DNA of 64,000 bases from Streptomyces griseocarneus (GCA_003674045.1 PENC01000002.1:682001-746000); one strand, 5' to 3'; shown: positions 24,369 through 33,895, counted from the stretch's first letter. The notes: generated by a model from the letters alone, not told the origin. A program made the numbers and translations.

Positions 24369-25160
24369 ATGGCGCTGTTGAGCTTCGACCGCTACTGCAC
24401 CGAGATCACCGCCCAGACCGGACTGATGGCCGATCACCTCAAGGGTGCGGACATGACGGCCGACGTGCCGACGTGTCCCGGCTGGAACGTCGGGCAGCTG
24501 GCACGGCATCTCGGGGGTGCCCAGCGGTGGTGCGAGGAGATCGTGCGGACGCGGGCCCGGGAGGCGGCGCCCGACGCGCACTTCCGGGACCTGTCCGCGT
24601 ACCGCGCCGAGGACGCCGGCGTGGTCGCGCCCTGGCTCGCCGAAGGAGCCGCGCGGCTCGCGGAGACGCTGCGCGCCGCCGGGCCCGCGGCGCCGGTGTG
24701 GACGCCCGTCCCCGGCGGGACCGCCGCGTTCTTCGCCCGCCGGGTCGCGCACGAGGCGGCGATGCACCGGGCGGACGCGGACCTGGCCCTCGGTGTGGAG
24801 TACGCACTGGACGAGGCGGTCGCGCTCGACGCGCTCGACGAGTGGATGGAGCTCGGCTCGCTGCCGATGCACTTCGAGATCCACCCGTGGATGCGGGAGC
24901 TGCTCGGGCCGGGCCGTACGCTGCACCTCCACGCCACGGACACGGCACCGGAGGCGCACGCGGAGTGGGTCGTCGACCTCACGGGTGACGCGATCACATG
25001 GCGCCGTGCGCATGAGAAGGCGGCGGTCGCGCTGCGGGGGCCGCTGACCGAACTGCTGCTGGTCGTCTACCGGCGGCGGTCGCCGCGGAGCGGGCGGATC
25101 GAGATCGTCGGCGACGAGGGGCTGCTGGACTTCTGGCTGGAACGCGTCGCCTTCGGCTGA
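24369..25160 (+). CDS. Mycothiol-dependent maleylpyruvate isomerase family protein
   Basis: A 263-residue member of the maleylpyruvate isomerase / DinB-like family that uses mycothiol. An N-terminal helical bundle with metal-binding His is visible: CPGWNVGQLARHLGGAQRW (~38-56, first His), and ARRVAHEAAMHRADADLALG (second and third His). The C-terminal ~90 residues are the SCP2-like domain (AEWVVDLTGDAITW to IEIVGDEGLLDFW). Substrate unknown; the family covers detoxification and thiol-dependent isomerisation. Start uncertain between GTG 24363 and ATG 24369. Divergent from the RHS operon; the conserved core begins here. Confidence 0.83.
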   Translation: MALLSFDRYCTEITAQTGLMADHLKGADMTADVPTCPGWNVGQLARHLGGAQRWCEEIVRTRAREAAPDAHFRDLSAYRAEDAGVVAPWLAEGAARLAETLRAAGPAAPVWTPVPGGTAAFFARRVAHEAAMHRADADLALGVEYALDEAVALDALDEWMELGSLPMHFEIHPWMRELLGPGRTLHLHATDTAPEAHAEWVVDLTGDAITWRRAHEKAAVALRGPLTELLLVVYRRRSPRSGRIEIVGDEGLLDFWLERVAFG

Positions 25161-25182
25161 CGGCCCCGTGAGCCCGTGGCCC

Positions 25183-25962
25183 CTACGGCACGAGGCCCGT
25201 CCGGCGGGCCAGCACCACCGTGGAGACGCGGTTGTTGGTGCCCAGCTTGCGGTAGATCTTCTCGGTGTAGCGGTTGACCGTGTGCGGGGAGATGGCGAGG
25301 CGACGGCCGATGCCGCCCGCCGTGAGGCCCTCCGCGAGGAGGCCCAGGACCGTCTGTTCGCGCGGGGTGAGACCGATCTGCACGGCCGAGGCCACCGGAT
25401 CGGCCGGCGGCGGCACCGAGGCGCGCAGCCGGAGGAGCTCCCGGATGTGCTTGTCGGAGCTGACGATCAGTGGCCGGATCCGTGCGGCGAACTCGAGCTC
25501 ACGGGCGCTGAAGTCCGAGCCCTTGCGGCCCAGCGAAACCGCGCGCAGGACATTGCCGTCGGCCGGGAGGGGAATGCCCAGCTGCTGCGACGTGCCGAAA
25601 TCGCGGAGCGCCTCGCTGTAGCACTGCATGTTGCGCCAGGTGTCGCAGAGCCGGTACATGCTCACCGGCGTCTGCTCGCCCTCCGCGAGATACGTGAACA
25701 GGGGGTGCCGCTGCTCGGCCCGCCGCTGGACGAGATCCTGGACCGACGAGCCGAGCGAGGTGGGCGCCCAGCCGTCGGACCGCCCGCTCGGACCCGCCCG
25801 CCCCGGCGCGTCGAGCCGCGCGAAGATCACCGTGCCGCAGCCGAACACCTCCAGCAGCCGCTCCGCGATCAAGTGCCGCAGCGACTCCGGCTCGTCGGAT
25901 TCCAGGACCGCGACGGCGAGGTCGAGCATGCGCTCGTACTGCTGGGCATGGAACTGCGACAT
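25183..25962 (-). CDS. LuxR-type transcriptional regulator
   Basis: A 259-residue regulator with a C-terminal LuxR/GerE helix-turn-helix (about 195-255: LTPREQTVLGLLAEGLTAGGIGRRLAISPHTVNRYTEKIYRKLG). The N-terminal ~170 residues resemble a GAF-like sensory region (LRHLIAERLLEVFGCGTVIFARLD). No receiver aspartate context is seen, so it is not an ordinary response regulator. Single gene, with targets unknown. Confidence 0.85.
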   Translation of the reverse strand: MSQFHAQQYERMLDLAVAVLESDEPESLRHLIAERLLEVFGCGTVIFARLDAPGRAGPSGRSDGWAPTSLGSSVQDLVQRRAEQRHPLFTYLAEGEQTPVSMYRLCDTWRNMQCYSEALRDFGTSQQLGIPLPADGNVLRAVSLGRKGSDFSARELEFAARIRPLIVSSDKHIRELLRLRASVPPPADPVASAVQIGLTPREQTVLGLLAEGLTAGGIGRRLAISPHTVNRYTEKIYRKLGTNNRVSTVVLARRTGLVP

Positions 25963-26150
25963 GAGTGATTCGTCCCCACAAAGGCGTGCCTCACGCTGGC
26001 GTCCCCCCGCTCAAGGCCAAGGATGCCCCGTTCGGGACGTGATTCCCCGTTGTGACCGTCACACCGGCACGACGCTGCGTCGCACTGCCACGAGCGCCGT
26101 CACGACCCGGGCGTGAAACCGTCACGGCCGGAGGGAATCCCGTCACGCCG

Positions 26151-26903
26151 TCACGACCACCGGCCCGTACGGCCCAGCAGCAGTGCCGTGGCCGCCGTAC
26201 CCGCCGTGGACGTGCGCAGCACGCTCGCGCCCAGCCGGTACGGGCGCGCGCCCGCCTCGGCGAAGGCCGCGAGCTCCTCGGGCGAGACGCCGCCCTCCGG
26301 GCCCACCACGAGCACGATGCTGCCCGTCGGCGGCAGCGCCACCGTGGCGAGCGGCGCGCTGTCGCCCTCCTCGTGCAGGACGGCGGCGAAGTCCGCCTCC
26401 GCGAGCAGCGTCGCAACCTGCTTGGTCGTGTGCGGCTCGGACACCGGCGGGAAACGGAGGCGGCGCGACTGCTTGCCCGCCTCGCGGGCCGTCGCCCGCC
26501 ACTTGGCCAGCGCCTTCGCGGCGCGCTCGCCCTTCCACTGCGTGATGCAGCGGGACGCGGCCCAGGGGACGACGGCGTCGACGCCCGTCTCCGTCATGGT
26601 CTCGACGGCGAGCTCGCCGCGATCGCCCTTGGGCAACGCCTGGACGACGGTGATGCGCGGCTCCGGCAGGGGCTCGGAGCGTACGGAGGTGACGGCGACG
26701 TCGAGGCGGTCCTTGCCCTCGACGGCGGCCACCGTGCCGAACGCCCCCGTGCCCTGGCCGTCCGTCAGCACGATGTCCTCGCCGACGCGCAGCCTGCGGA
26801 CGGACACCGCGTGCCGCCCCTCGGGCCCGTCGAGCGGGAAGACCGTACCGGGGAAGACGCCCGTGAGGGCCCCCTCCTCGACCAGGAAGACCGGCGCTGT
26901 CAT
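26151..26903 (-). CDS. rsmE: 16S rRNA (uracil1498-N3)-methyltransferase
   Basis: A 250-residue SPOUT-class methyltransferase that methylates U1498 of 16S rRNA in the assembled 30S subunit. Seen: N-terminal PUA-like domain (VFFLVEEGAL- like start to VRRLRVGEDIVLTDGQG), then the trefoil-knot SAM region with VQALPKGDRGELAVETMTETGVDAVVPW, and the terminal SIVLVVGPEGGVSPEE. The length is normal for the family. It begins 2 bases after the nitronate monooxygenase stop, in the common Streptomyces order dnaJ - oxygenase - rsmE. Confidence 0.92.
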   Translation of the reverse strand: MTAPVFLVEEGALTGVFPGTVFPLDGPEGRHAVSVRRLRVGEDIVLTDGQGTGAFGTVAAVEGKDRLDVAVTSVRSEPLPEPRITVVQALPKGDRGELAVETMTETGVDAVVPWAASRCITQWKGERAAKALAKWRATAREAGKQSRRLRFPPVSEPHTTKQVATLLAEADFAAVLHEEGDSAPLATVALPPTGSIVLVVGPEGGVSPEELAAFAEAGARPYRLGASVLRTSTAGTAATALLLGRTGRWS

Positions 26904-26905
26904 GA

Positions 26906-28051
26906 CTACTCGCTCCCTCGCAACTCGCTGCCCCCCGGCATCTCCCCCACCCCGCCCGCCCCGCCACGTCCCGTCAGCAGGCCCCGCGCCTCGTCCAGTT
27001 CGGCGGCCAGCACCTCGACCAGCCGCGCCGCCGGAAGCTCACGGGCCAGCCGGTGGCCCTGCCCCGCCCAGAGGTTCATACCCTGTGGGTCCCCCGCCGC
27101 CGCGGCCGCCTTGCGCAGCCCCGCCGTCAGATAGTGGACCTGGGGGTACGCGGCCGGGGCATACGGCCCGTGCTCCCGGATGAAACGGTTCACCAGGCCC
27201 CTGGCCGGGCGGCCGGAGAAAGCGCGGGTCAGCTCGGTGCCGACGAACAGCGGGTCGGTCAGGGCCTGCTTGTGCAGGGCGTGCGCGCCCGACTCCGGGC
27301 AGGCCAGGAAGGCGGTGCCGAGCTGCGCGGCGGCGGCACCCGCGGCGAGCACGGCCGCTATCTGCGCACCGCGCATCAGGCCGCCCGCGGCGATCATCGG
27401 CAGGCCCACGGCCTCGCGCACCTCGGCCAGCAGCGCCAGCAGCCCGACCCCCGCACCCGCGCCGTCCAGGTGCGGGTCGTCGCGGTGCGTGCCCTGATGG
27501 CCGCCCGCCTCCACGCCCTGGACACAGACGGCGTCCGCCCCCGCCTGCGCGGCGGCGCGCGCCTCGGCGGCGGAGGTGACGGTGACGACAGTGGCCGTCC
27601 CCACCCCGGCGAGAGCCCGGAGGGCCTCGGCGGAGGGACAGCCGAAGGTGAACGAGACGACCGGCACCGGGTCGTCGAGCAGGATCGCGAGTTTGGCGTC
27701 GTACGCGTCGTCACCGCCCTGGCACCAGTCGCCGAGCGGGGTCTCGTACCAGGTGGCCTCACCGGCCAGTTGCTCGGCGTAGACCTCGACCGCGGAGGGG
27801 TCGGCGGCGGGGGGCTGCGGCATGAAGAGATTCACACCGAAGGGTCTGTCGGTGCGGGCGCGGAGCTGCTTGATCTCCTCGTACATGGCGGCGGGGGTCT
27901 TGTAGCCCGCGGCCAGGAACCCGAAGGCGCCGGCCTCGGCGACGGCCGCGGCCAGGGGTGGGCCTGCGGCGCCGCCGGCCATGGGGGCTTGCACGATGGG
28001 GTACCGCATCAGGCGGGTCAGCGTGGCGTTACCCCTGGTGTCGAGGACCAT
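26906..28051 (-). CDS. Nitronate monooxygenase (NPD-like flavoprotein)
   Basis: A 381-residue FMN-dependent nitronate monooxygenase, which oxidises alkyl nitronates such as propionate-3-nitronate. Seen: RYPIVQAPMAGG (~14-25), PVVSFTFGCPSAEALRALA, the FMN phosphate site CVQGVEAGGHQGTH, LIAAGGLMRGAQIAAVLAAGA and GTAFLACPESGAH. The ATG at 28051 abuts a perfect 12-bp palindrome, so the mRNA may be very short-leadered and the gene regulated there. GTG at 28057 is an alternative start inside the palindrome. Confidence 0.87.
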   Translation of the reverse strand: MVLDTRGNATLTRLMRYPIVQAPMAGGAAGPPLAAAVAEAGAFGFLAAGYKTPAAMYEEIKQLRARTDRPFGVNLFMPQPPAADPSAVEVYAEQLAGEATWYETPLGDWCQGGDDAYDAKLAILLDDPVPVVSFTFGCPSAEALRALAGVGTATVVTVTSAAEARAAAQAGADAVCVQGVEAGGHQGTHRDDPHLDGAGAGVGLLALLAEVREAVGLPMIAAGGLMRGAQIAAVLAAGAAAAQLGTAFLACPESGAHALHKQALTDPLFVGTELTRAFSGRPARGLVNRFIREHGPYAPAAYPQVHYLTAGLRKAAAAAGDPQGMNLWAGQGHRLARELPAARLVEVLAAELDEARGLLTGRGGAGGVGEMPGGSELRGSE

Positions 28052-28078
28052 GACCACATCGTGTCACACGATGTGGTC
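28052..28078. promoter_or_regulatory. 12-bp palindrome abutting a start codon
   Basis: Arms GACCACATCGTG and CACGATGTGGTC (given for the + strand) flank three bases (TCA). The palindrome ends exactly at the ATG of the nitronate monooxygenase gene. Its size and symmetry fit a dimeric repressor operator that would block transcription or translation initiation. No regulator gene is adjacent. Confidence 0.6.
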
Positions 28079-28221
28079 GACGATCCGGCGTGCAGCCGGG
28101 GCTCTTGCCCCAGCCCGAGCGAAGGCGGGTCGGAAGTGTCTCCAGGTGCTCCGCCCCCCGGGCCCCGCGCCTACCGGGATGCGTCTTGCGCTCTGCGCGC
28201 GGCTGTCCGTCCGGTGGGGGC

Positions 28222-28260
28222 TTGTCGCGCAGTTCCCCGCGCCCCTGACGGGGCGCGCCC
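28222..28260 (+). repeat. Dispersed GC-rich hairpin repeat
   Basis: Contains CGCGCAGTTCCCCGCGCCCC then TGACGGGGCGC; the GCGCCCC/GGGGCGC arms form a stem. It is one of about ten copies in the window. Confidence 0.7.
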
Positions 28261-28400
28261 GACATCCGGTGGAGGGGGCGGGGCCGGAGGGCGGGTTCTG
28301 AAACGACGGTGCATCGTCACGGCACCCAACCCCCATCAGCCGCACGCACCGCGTTTCAGGTTCCGGCCGGAGGCCCCACCCCCGGCCCACACGAAACCCA

Positions 28401-28427
28401 GGGGCGCGAGGAACGGCGCGAGCAACC
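28401..28427 (-). repeat. Dispersed repeat, partial reverse copy
   Basis: GGGGCGCGAGGAACGGCGCG followed by AGCAACC is the reverse complement of the repeat core with changes. It lies 37 bases downstream of dnaJ. Confidence 0.5.
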
Positions 28428-28463
28428 ACACCCCACCCGCAGCCGAAACCGAACCCGAAACGG

Positions 28464-29600
28464 CTAGCGCCCGTTGAACGCGTCCTTCAGGCGCGAGAAC
28501 AGCCCCTGCTGACCCGGCTTGAACTCACCCGTCGGCCGCTCCTCGTTGCGCAGCTTCGCCAGCTGGCGGAGGAGATCCTCCTGCTGCGGGTCGAGCTTCG
28601 ACGGCGTGAGGACCTCGACGTGGACGATGAGGTCACCGCGCCCGCCGCCCCGCAGGTGCGTCACACCGCGCTGGTGCAGCGGAATCGACTGGCCCGACTG
28701 CGTGCCCGGACGGATGTCGATCTCCTCGACGCCGTCCAGCGTCTCCAGCGGCACCTTCGTGCCGAGAGCCGCCGCCGTCATCGGGATGGTGACGGTGCAG
28801 TGCAGGTCGTCGCCACGCCGCTGGAAGACCGGGTGCTTGCTCTCGTGGATCTCCACGTAGAGGTCACCGGCGGGGCCGCCGCCGGGGCCGACCTCGCCCT
28901 CGCCCGCCAGCTGGATGCGGGTGCCGTTGTCGACACCGGCGGGGATCTTCACCGTCAGGGTGCGGCGCGACCGCACGCGGCCGTCGCCGGCGCACTCCGG
29001 GCACGGGGTCGGCACCACGGTGCCGAAGCCCTGGCACTGCGGGCAGGGCCGGGAGGTCATGACCTGGCCCAGGAAGGAGCGCGTGACCTGCGAGACCTCG
29101 CCGCGACCGCGGCACATGTCACAGGTCTGCGCGGAGGTGCCCGGGGCCGCGCCCTCGCCGCTGCACGTGGTGCAGACGACGGCGGTGTCGACCTGGATCT
29201 CCTTGGTCGTGCCGAACGCCGCCTCGGGGAGCGTCACTTCGAGGCGGATCATGGCGTCCTGGCCACGACGCGTGCGCGAGCGCGGCCCGCGCTGCGACGT
29301 CTGGCCGAAGAAGGCGTCCATGATGTCGGAGAAGTTGCCGAAGCCCGCGCCGAAGCCGCCGGCACCGGCGCCGCCGCCGTTCGCGGAGAGCGGGTCGCCG
29401 CCGAGGTCGTAGACCTGCTTCTTCTGCGGGTCCGAGAGCACCTCGTAAGCGGCGTTGATCTCCTTGAACCGCTCCTGCGTCTTCGGGTCCGGATTCACGT
29501 CCGGGTGCAGCTCGCGGGCGAGGCGGCGGAAGGCCTTCTTGATCTCGTCCTGCGAGGCGTCGCGCCGTACGCCCAGGACCGCGTAGTAGTCCGTGGCCAC
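28464..29600 (-). CDS. dnaJ: Chaperone DnaJ (DnaJ2)
   Basis: A 378-residue class I J-domain co-chaperone that stimulates DnaK ATPase and binds unfolded clients. J domain 1-70 with HPD in ELHPDVNPD, a Gly/Phe-rich linker (GGGAGAGGFGAGFGNF), a zinc domain with four CxxCxGxG-type repeats (CTTCSGEG, CDMCRGRG, CPQCQGFG, CPECAGDG) and two C-terminal substrate-binding beta domains. GTG start directly abuts the hrcA stop, with GGAG inside the end of hrcA. Co-transcribed with hrcA and so probably under CIRCE control. Confidence 0.96.
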   Translation of the reverse strand: MATDYYAVLGVRRDASQDEIKKAFRRLARELHPDVNPDPKTQERFKEINAAYEVLSDPQKKQVYDLGGDPLSANGGGAGAGGFGAGFGNFSDIMDAFFGQTSQRGPRSRTRRGQDAMIRLEVTLPEAAFGTTKEIQVDTAVVCTTCSGEGAAPGTSAQTCDMCRGRGEVSQVTRSFLGQVMTSRPCPQCQGFGTVVPTPCPECAGDGRVRSRRTLTVKIPAGVDNGTRIQLAGEGEVGPGGGPAGDLYVEIHESKHPVFQRRGDDLHCTVTIPMTAAALGTKVPLETLDGVEEIDIRPGTQSGQSIPLHQRGVTHLRGGGRGDLIVHVEVLTPSKLDPQQEDLLRQLAKLRNEERPTGEFKPGQQGLFSRLKDAFNGR

Positions 29601-30617
29601 TTACGACTCCGCCAGGATCTGTCCGACGTAACGTGCCACTGCGCGTACCGCTCCCATCGTTCCGGGGTAGTCCATGCGGGTCGGTCCGACCACGCCGAGT
29701 TTGCCGACCGCCTCGTCGCCCGAACCGTATCCGACAGCGACGACGGATGTGGAGTTCAGGCCCTCGTGGGCGTTCTCATGACCGATGCGGACGGTCACGG
29801 CCGAGTCCTTCGCCTCGCCGAGCAGCTTGAGCAGCACGACCTGCTCCTCCAGTGCCTCCAGCACGGGCCGGATCACCAGGGGGAAGTCGTGGCCGAAGCG
29901 GGTGAGATTGGCGGTGCCGCCGATCATGAGCCGCTCCTCGGTCTCCTCGACGAGCGTCTCCAGCAGTGTCGCGACGACCGTGGAAACGGTTCCGCGATCA
30001 CCCTGTTCGAAGGACTCGTGGAGGTCCTGCACAAGCTGCGGCACATCCGTGAAACGGTGCCCCACGACACGGCTGTTGAGCCGGGCGCGGAGATCCGCCA
30101 GCGCGATCTCGCCGACCGGCGCCGGGCAGTCGACCATGCGCTGCTCGACCCGGCCGGTGTCCGTGATCACCACCAGCATCACCCGCGTGGGAGACAGCAG
30201 GAGCAGCTCCACGTGACGCACGGTCGAGCGGGTCAGCGAGGGGTACTGCACCACGGCGACCTGCCGGGTCAGCTGCGCGAGCAGCCGGACCGTACGGCTC
30301 ACGACGTCGTCGAGGTCGACCGCGCTGTCCAGAAAGCTCTGGATGGCGCGCCGCTCGGGCGTCGACAGGGGCTTGACTCCCGCGAGGCGGTCGACGAAGA
30401 GGCGGTAGCCCTTGTCGGTCGGGATACGGCCCGCGCTGGTGTGGGGCTGGGCGATGAAGCCCTCCTCCTCCAGCGCGGCCATGTCGTTGCGCACCGTGGC
30501 CGGGGACACGCCCAGGCGGTGCCGCTCGGTGAGGGCCTTGGAGCCGACGGGCTCCTCGGTGCCCACGTAGTCCTGGACGATGGCGCGCAACACTTCGAGC
30601 CTGCGTTCGCTCAGCAC
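29601..30617 (-). CDS. hrcA: Heat-inducible repressor HrcA
   Basis: A 338-residue HrcA repressor, which binds CIRCE operators and is released on heat shock when GroEL is titrated. Seen: the N-terminal winged helix ([30 protein letters not shown]) with [19 protein letters not shown], and the GAF-like HrcA domain with [17 protein letters not shown] at 30617. A CIRCE-type site lies at 30656-30682, 39 bases upstream, so the operon is autoregulated. Confidence 0.96.
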   Translation of the reverse strand: MLSERRLEVLRAIVQDYVGTEEPVGSKALTERHRLGVSPATVRNDMAALEEEGFIAQPHTSAGRIPTDKGYRLFVDRLAGVKPLSTPERRAIQSFLDSAVDLDDVVSRTVRLLAQLTRQVAVVQYPSLTRSTVRHVELLLLSPTRVMLVVITDTGRVEQRMVDCPAPVGEIALADLRARLNSRVVGHRFTDVPQLVQDLHESFEQGDRGTVSTVVATLLETLVEETEERLMIGGTANLTRFGHDFPLVIRPVLEALEEQVVLLKLLGEAKDSAVTVRIGHENAHEGLNSTSVVAVGYGSGDEAVGKLGVVGPTRMDYPGTMGAVRAVARYVGQILAES

Positions 30618-30655
30618 CGCACACCTCCAGTCCAGCGTTCCTACGGAGTCGTCCC

Positions 30656-30682
30656 CTGGCACTCCATGGTCACGAGTGCCAG
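30656..30682. promoter_or_regulatory. CIRCE operator upstream of hrcA
   Basis: CTGGCACTC, nine bases, GAGTGCCAG: a perfect inverted repeat with exactly the N9 spacing of CIRCE (consensus TTAGCACTC-N9-GAGTGCTAA). The inner GCACTC/GAGTGC core is intact and only the outer bases differ symmetrically. It is the expected HrcA binding site for the hrcA-dnaJ operon. Confidence 0.9.
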
Positions 30683-30857
30683 ATCCCTTCAGCCAGTGTA
30701 CGGCCGTGCACCGCGGCGAGGGCAAGAGCCGTCCTGCCGTGCGCCCGCACACACTGCCGCCGCACACACGTCGGCCGGTCGCCCGGGCGGACGCCCGAGC
30801 GGACGCCGGACGTGCCGCGAGCGCGCAACAGTACCGCGCTCCGGCTAGCGTCCGGGT

Positions 30858-31589
30858 ATGGACAGCCATGAGGCGACAGCGCGTTGGGAACGGCTCGCAC
30901 CCGGGGTGGCGCGCCGCAGGATGCCGGTGTGGGACGCGACGATCGGGGTGATCGAAGGGGCCGCCGGGGTCCTGCTGGTGGACACCGGGGCGAGCCTGCC
31001 GGAAGGGGCCGAGGTCCGCCGGGAGGTACGCGAGCTCACCGGCCGGGACGTGACGCATATCGCTCTCACCCATCCGCACTTCGACCACGTCTTCGGCACC
31101 GCCGCCTTCCCGGGGGCCGAGGTGTACGGGCCCGTGGGGCTCGGCGAGGTGCTGGCGCGCGACCACCAGGAGCTCTGGCGGGACGCCGTACGGCACGGGC
31201 TGGACCCGGCCGCGGCCGCCGAGGCCGCCGCCGCGCTCGTCCGGCCGCGGCACGCGGTCTCCGGCGAGCGCACCCTGGACCTGGGCGGCGGCAGGCGCGT
31301 CCTGCTGGCCAACGTCGGCCCGGGGCACACGGCGCACGACATGGCCGTCCTGGTCGCGGGCGGGGACGGCGCGCCGGAGGTCGTCTTCTGCGGCGACCTG
31401 GTCGAGGAGTCGGGCGAGCCGCAGGCGGGCCCGGACGCGCTCCCCCGCCGCTGGTCCGCGGCCCTGGACCGGCTGCTGGCGCTGGGCGGGGACGACGCGG
31501 TGTACGTGCCGGGGCACGGCGCGGCCGTGGACGCGGCGTTCGTACGGCGGCAGCGGGACGCGCTCGCGGACCGTTTCGGCGTGTCGTAG
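30858..31589 (+). CDS. MBL-fold metallo-hydrolase
   Basis: A 243-residue metallo-beta-lactamase-fold hydrolase. The metal motif is THPHFDH (~72-78, HxHxDH), with later ligands in GPGHTAHDM (His), FCGDLVEE (Asp) and VPGHGA (His). Such enzymes hydrolyse thioesters, lactones or phosphodiesters; substrate unknown. The start has no strong Shine-Dalgarno; GCTAGCGT 12-19 bases upstream could be a -10 box giving a near-leaderless mRNA. Divergent from hrcA. Confidence 0.88.
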   Translation: MDSHEATARWERLAPGVARRRMPVWDATIGVIEGAAGVLLVDTGASLPEGAEVRREVRELTGRDVTHIALTHPHFDHVFGTAAFPGAEVYGPVGLGEVLARDHQELWRDAVRHGLDPAAAAEAAAALVRPRHAVSGERTLDLGGGRRVLLANVGPGHTAHDMAVLVAGGDGAPEVVFCGDLVEESGEPQAGPDALPRRWSAALDRLLALGGDDAVYVPGHGAAVDAAFVRRQRDALADRFGVS

Positions 31590-31619
31590 GCCGTTCGGCG
31601 GCCACGCGGGTGATCCACA

Positions 31620-32471
31620 ATGGCCCGCATGCGCAGCAGACAGTACGGGCCCGACCTCACCCCTCCGTGGAAGCGCCGGCAGCCCGCTCCCGAGGTGCCC
31701 GCGGAACCCGATCTCGTGGTCGAGGAGGTCACCACGGGCTTCTGCGGGGCGGTGATCCGCTGCGAGAAGACGGCACAAGGGCCGACGGTCACCCTGGAGG
31801 ACCGCTTCGGCAAGCACCGGGTCTTCCCGATGGAGCCGCGCGGCTTCCTGCTGGAGGGGCGCGTCGTCACCCTCGTACGCCCCACGGCCCCGCCGCCGCA
31901 GGGTCCGGCCGGTGGAGTCGGTCCGGGCCGTACGGCCTCCGGCTCGATCGCCGTCCCGGGGGCTCGGGCCCGGGTGGCACGCGCCGGGCGCATCTTTGTG
32001 GAAGGGCGCCACGACGCGGAGCTCGTGGAACGGGTGTGGGGCGACGACCTGCGCATCGAGGGCGTGGTCGTGGAGTACCTGGAGGGCATCGACGACCTCC
32101 CGTCGATCGTGCGCTCCTTCTCCCCCGGCCCCGACGCGCGCCTGGGCGTCCTCGTCGACCACCTGGTGCCCGGCTCGAAGGAGTCCCGCATCGCGGCCTC
32201 GGTCACCGACGAGAACGTCCTGGTCGTCGGCCACCCCTACATCGACGTCTGGGAAGCCGTGAAACCGTCCGCCGTGGGCATCCCGGCCTGGCCCCACGTC
32301 CCACGCGGCGAGGACTGGAAGACGGGCGTCTGCCGGGCGCTGCGCTGGCCCGACAACACGGGCGCCGCGTGGCAGCGCATCCTGGGCTCGGTCCGGTCCT
32401 ACAAGGACCTGGAGCCCGAGTTGTTGGGGCGCGTGGAGGAGCTGATCGATTTCGTGACGGTGGGGGTGTAG
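31620..32471 (+). CDS. DUF3097 protein
   Basis: A 283-residue DUF3097 protein, conserved in actinobacteria. Seen: [12 protein letters not shown] near the start, [32 protein letters not shown], and a Toprim-like half with [35 protein letters not shown] and [17 protein letters not shown], which carry conserved acidic residues. It has no proven role; the Toprim resemblance suggests a nucleic-acid function. Met at 31629 is an alternative start. Confidence 0.87.
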   Translation: MARMRSRQYGPDLTPPWKRRQPAPEVPAEPDLVVEEVTTGFCGAVIRCEKTAQGPTVTLEDRFGKHRVFPMEPRGFLLEGRVVTLVRPTAPPPQGPAGGVGPGRTASGSIAVPGARARVARAGRIFVEGRHDAELVERVWGDDLRIEGVVVEYLEGIDDLPSIVRSFSPGPDARLGVLVDHLVPGSKESRIAASVTDENVLVVGHPYIDVWEAVKPSAVGIPAWPHVPRGEDWKTGVCRALRWPDNTGAAWQRILGSVRSYKDLEPELLGRVEELIDFVTVGV

Positions 32472-32475
32472 GGAG

Positions 32476-32570
32476 CGGGGCTGCGCCCCGTCAGGGGCGC
32501 GGGGCTGCCACATCATGCGGCTCCGCCGCGTGGGCCCGACCAGCCCCCACCAGCCCGCAGACGAAACGGG
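32476..32570 (-). repeat. Composite dispersed repeat
   Basis: Reading on the minus strand: TTCGTCTGCGGGCTGGTGGG, then CCCACGCGGCGGAGCCGCA, then CAGCCCCGCGCCCCTGACGG. The same ordered blocks recur at 38751-38833 and partly at 45030-45088. It fills the gap between DUF3097 and hemW and may act as a bidirectional terminator. Confidence 0.7.
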
Positions 32571-33803
32571 TCAGTCGACCAGGTCCCGGACCACCGCATC
32601 CGCCAGTAGACGCCCCCGCAGCGTCAGGACCGCGCGGCCCGCCGCGTACGGCCCGGGCTCCAGGAGCCCGTCCGCCATGGCGCGATCCGCAGCCTGCGCC
32701 CCCGCCGGCTTCAGAAGAGAGAGCGGGCAGCCGTCGATCAGGCGCAGCTCCAGCAGGATGCGTTCGACGCGGCGGTCCTCGTCCGGGAGGACCTCGCGGC
32801 CCGCCCCCGGGGAGCGGCCCTCGGCCAGGGCCTGCGCGTAGGCGCCCGGGTGCTTGACGTTCCACCACCGCACGCCCCCGACGTGGGAGTGCGCGCCGGG
32901 GCCCGCACCCCACCAGTCGGCTCCGCGCCAGTAGAGCTCGTTGTGGCGGCAGCGCCCGGCCTCGCCTGTGGCCCAGTTGGAGACCTCGTACCAGCCGAAG
33001 CCCGCGGCGGTGAGCGCCTCCTCGGCGATGAGGTAGCGGTCGGCGTGCACGTCGTCGTCGGTCATGGGGACCTCGCCGCGGCGGATGCGGCGGGCGAGCT
33101 GGGTGCCCTCCTCGACGATCAGCGCGTACGCCGAGACGTGGTCGGGACCGGCGCCGATCGCGGCGTCCAGGGAAGCCCGCCAGTCGTCGTCCGACTCCCC
33201 CGGCGTGCCGTAGATCAGGTCCAGGTTGACGTGCTCGAATCCGGCGGCCCGCGCCTCCGCGACGCAGGCCTCGGGGCGGCCCGGGGTGTGCGTACGGTCC
33301 AGGATCTTCAGAACGTGCTGCCGGGCGCTCTGCATGCCGAAGGAGATCCGGTTGAAGCCGCCCTCCCGCAGCTCCGCCAGGTAGCGGGGGTCGACGGACT
33401 CGGGGTTGGCCTCGGTGGTGATCTCCGCGTCCGCGGCGAACCCGAACTCGTCACGGATCGCGCCCAGCATCCGTACGAGGTCGGCGGCGGGCAGCAGCGT
33501 GGGCGTGCCGCCGCCGACGAAGACGGTCTCCACGGGCCTCGGGTCGTCGCCCAGCACCTTCCGCGCGAGGCGGATCTCCTCGGTGAGCGTCTCGGCGTAG
33601 TTCTCCCGGGAGGCGAGGGCGCCGCCGGAGCCGCGCAGCTCGTTCGCGGTGTAGGTGTTGAAGTCGCAGTATCCGCAGCGCGTCGCGCAGTACGGCACGT
33701 GCAGGTAGAAACCGAGCGGCCGCTGCCCGGCGCCCGCCAGGGCGTGGTGGGGCAGCGCCCCGTCCTCGGGCATGGGTTCGCCGTCAGGCAGTACGGAAGG
33801 CAT
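32571..33803 (-). CDS. hemW: HemW heme chaperone (radical SAM)
   Basis: A 410-residue radical SAM protein of the HemW type (often labelled oxygen-independent coproporphyrinogen oxidase), thought to deliver heme. Seen: LGFYLHVPYCATRCGYCDFN with the CxxxCxxC iron-sulphur motif, FVGGGTPTLLPAADLVRML, ITTEANPESVD, FNRISFGMQS, and the C-terminal HemN_C part. The Cys in the HNELYWRGADWWGAGPGAHS-like region is absent, as in HemW. Start at 33803 (MPSVLPDGEP) is used; 33821 is possible. Confidence 0.92.
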   Translation of the reverse strand: MPSVLPDGEPMPEDGALPHHALAGAGQRPLGFYLHVPYCATRCGYCDFNTYTANELRGSGGALASRENYAETLTEEIRLARKVLGDDPRPVETVFVGGGTPTLLPAADLVRMLGAIRDEFGFAADAEITTEANPESVDPRYLAELREGGFNRISFGMQSARQHVLKILDRTHTPGRPEACVAEARAAGFEHVNLDLIYGTPGESDDDWRASLDAAIGAGPDHVSAYALIVEEGTQLARRIRRGEVPMTDDDVHADRYLIAEEALTAAGFGWYEVSNWATGEAGRCRHNELYWRGADWWGAGPGAHSHVGGVRWWNVKHPGAYAQALAEGRSPGAGREVLPDEDRRVERILLELRLIDGCPLSLLKPAGAQAADRAMADGLLEPGPYAAGRAVLTLRGRLLADAVVRDLVD

Positions 33804-33895
33804 CTGTCCATTGTCCGGCATCGGGGAACTGTCTGTGGGCCTGTGCGCCTACTGAGGTGCTTCTCGCGCTTCGTGAGCGACTACAGGCCGCGTCG

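Larger units (their letters stand above)
28079..28463. other. Intergenic region with repeats, no gene
   Basis: 385 bases between dnaJ and the nitronate monooxygenase gene. No convincing coding frame is seen. It holds two copies of the dispersed GC-rich repeat (28222-28260 and 28401-28427) and otherwise low-complexity GC-rich sequence. Confidence 0.6.

Noticed and set aside
29601..32516. 971-codon frame extending hrcA far upstream
   Set aside because: Only the part after GTG 30617 is HrcA. The extension is antisense to the MBL and DUF3097 genes and crosses the CIRCE site.
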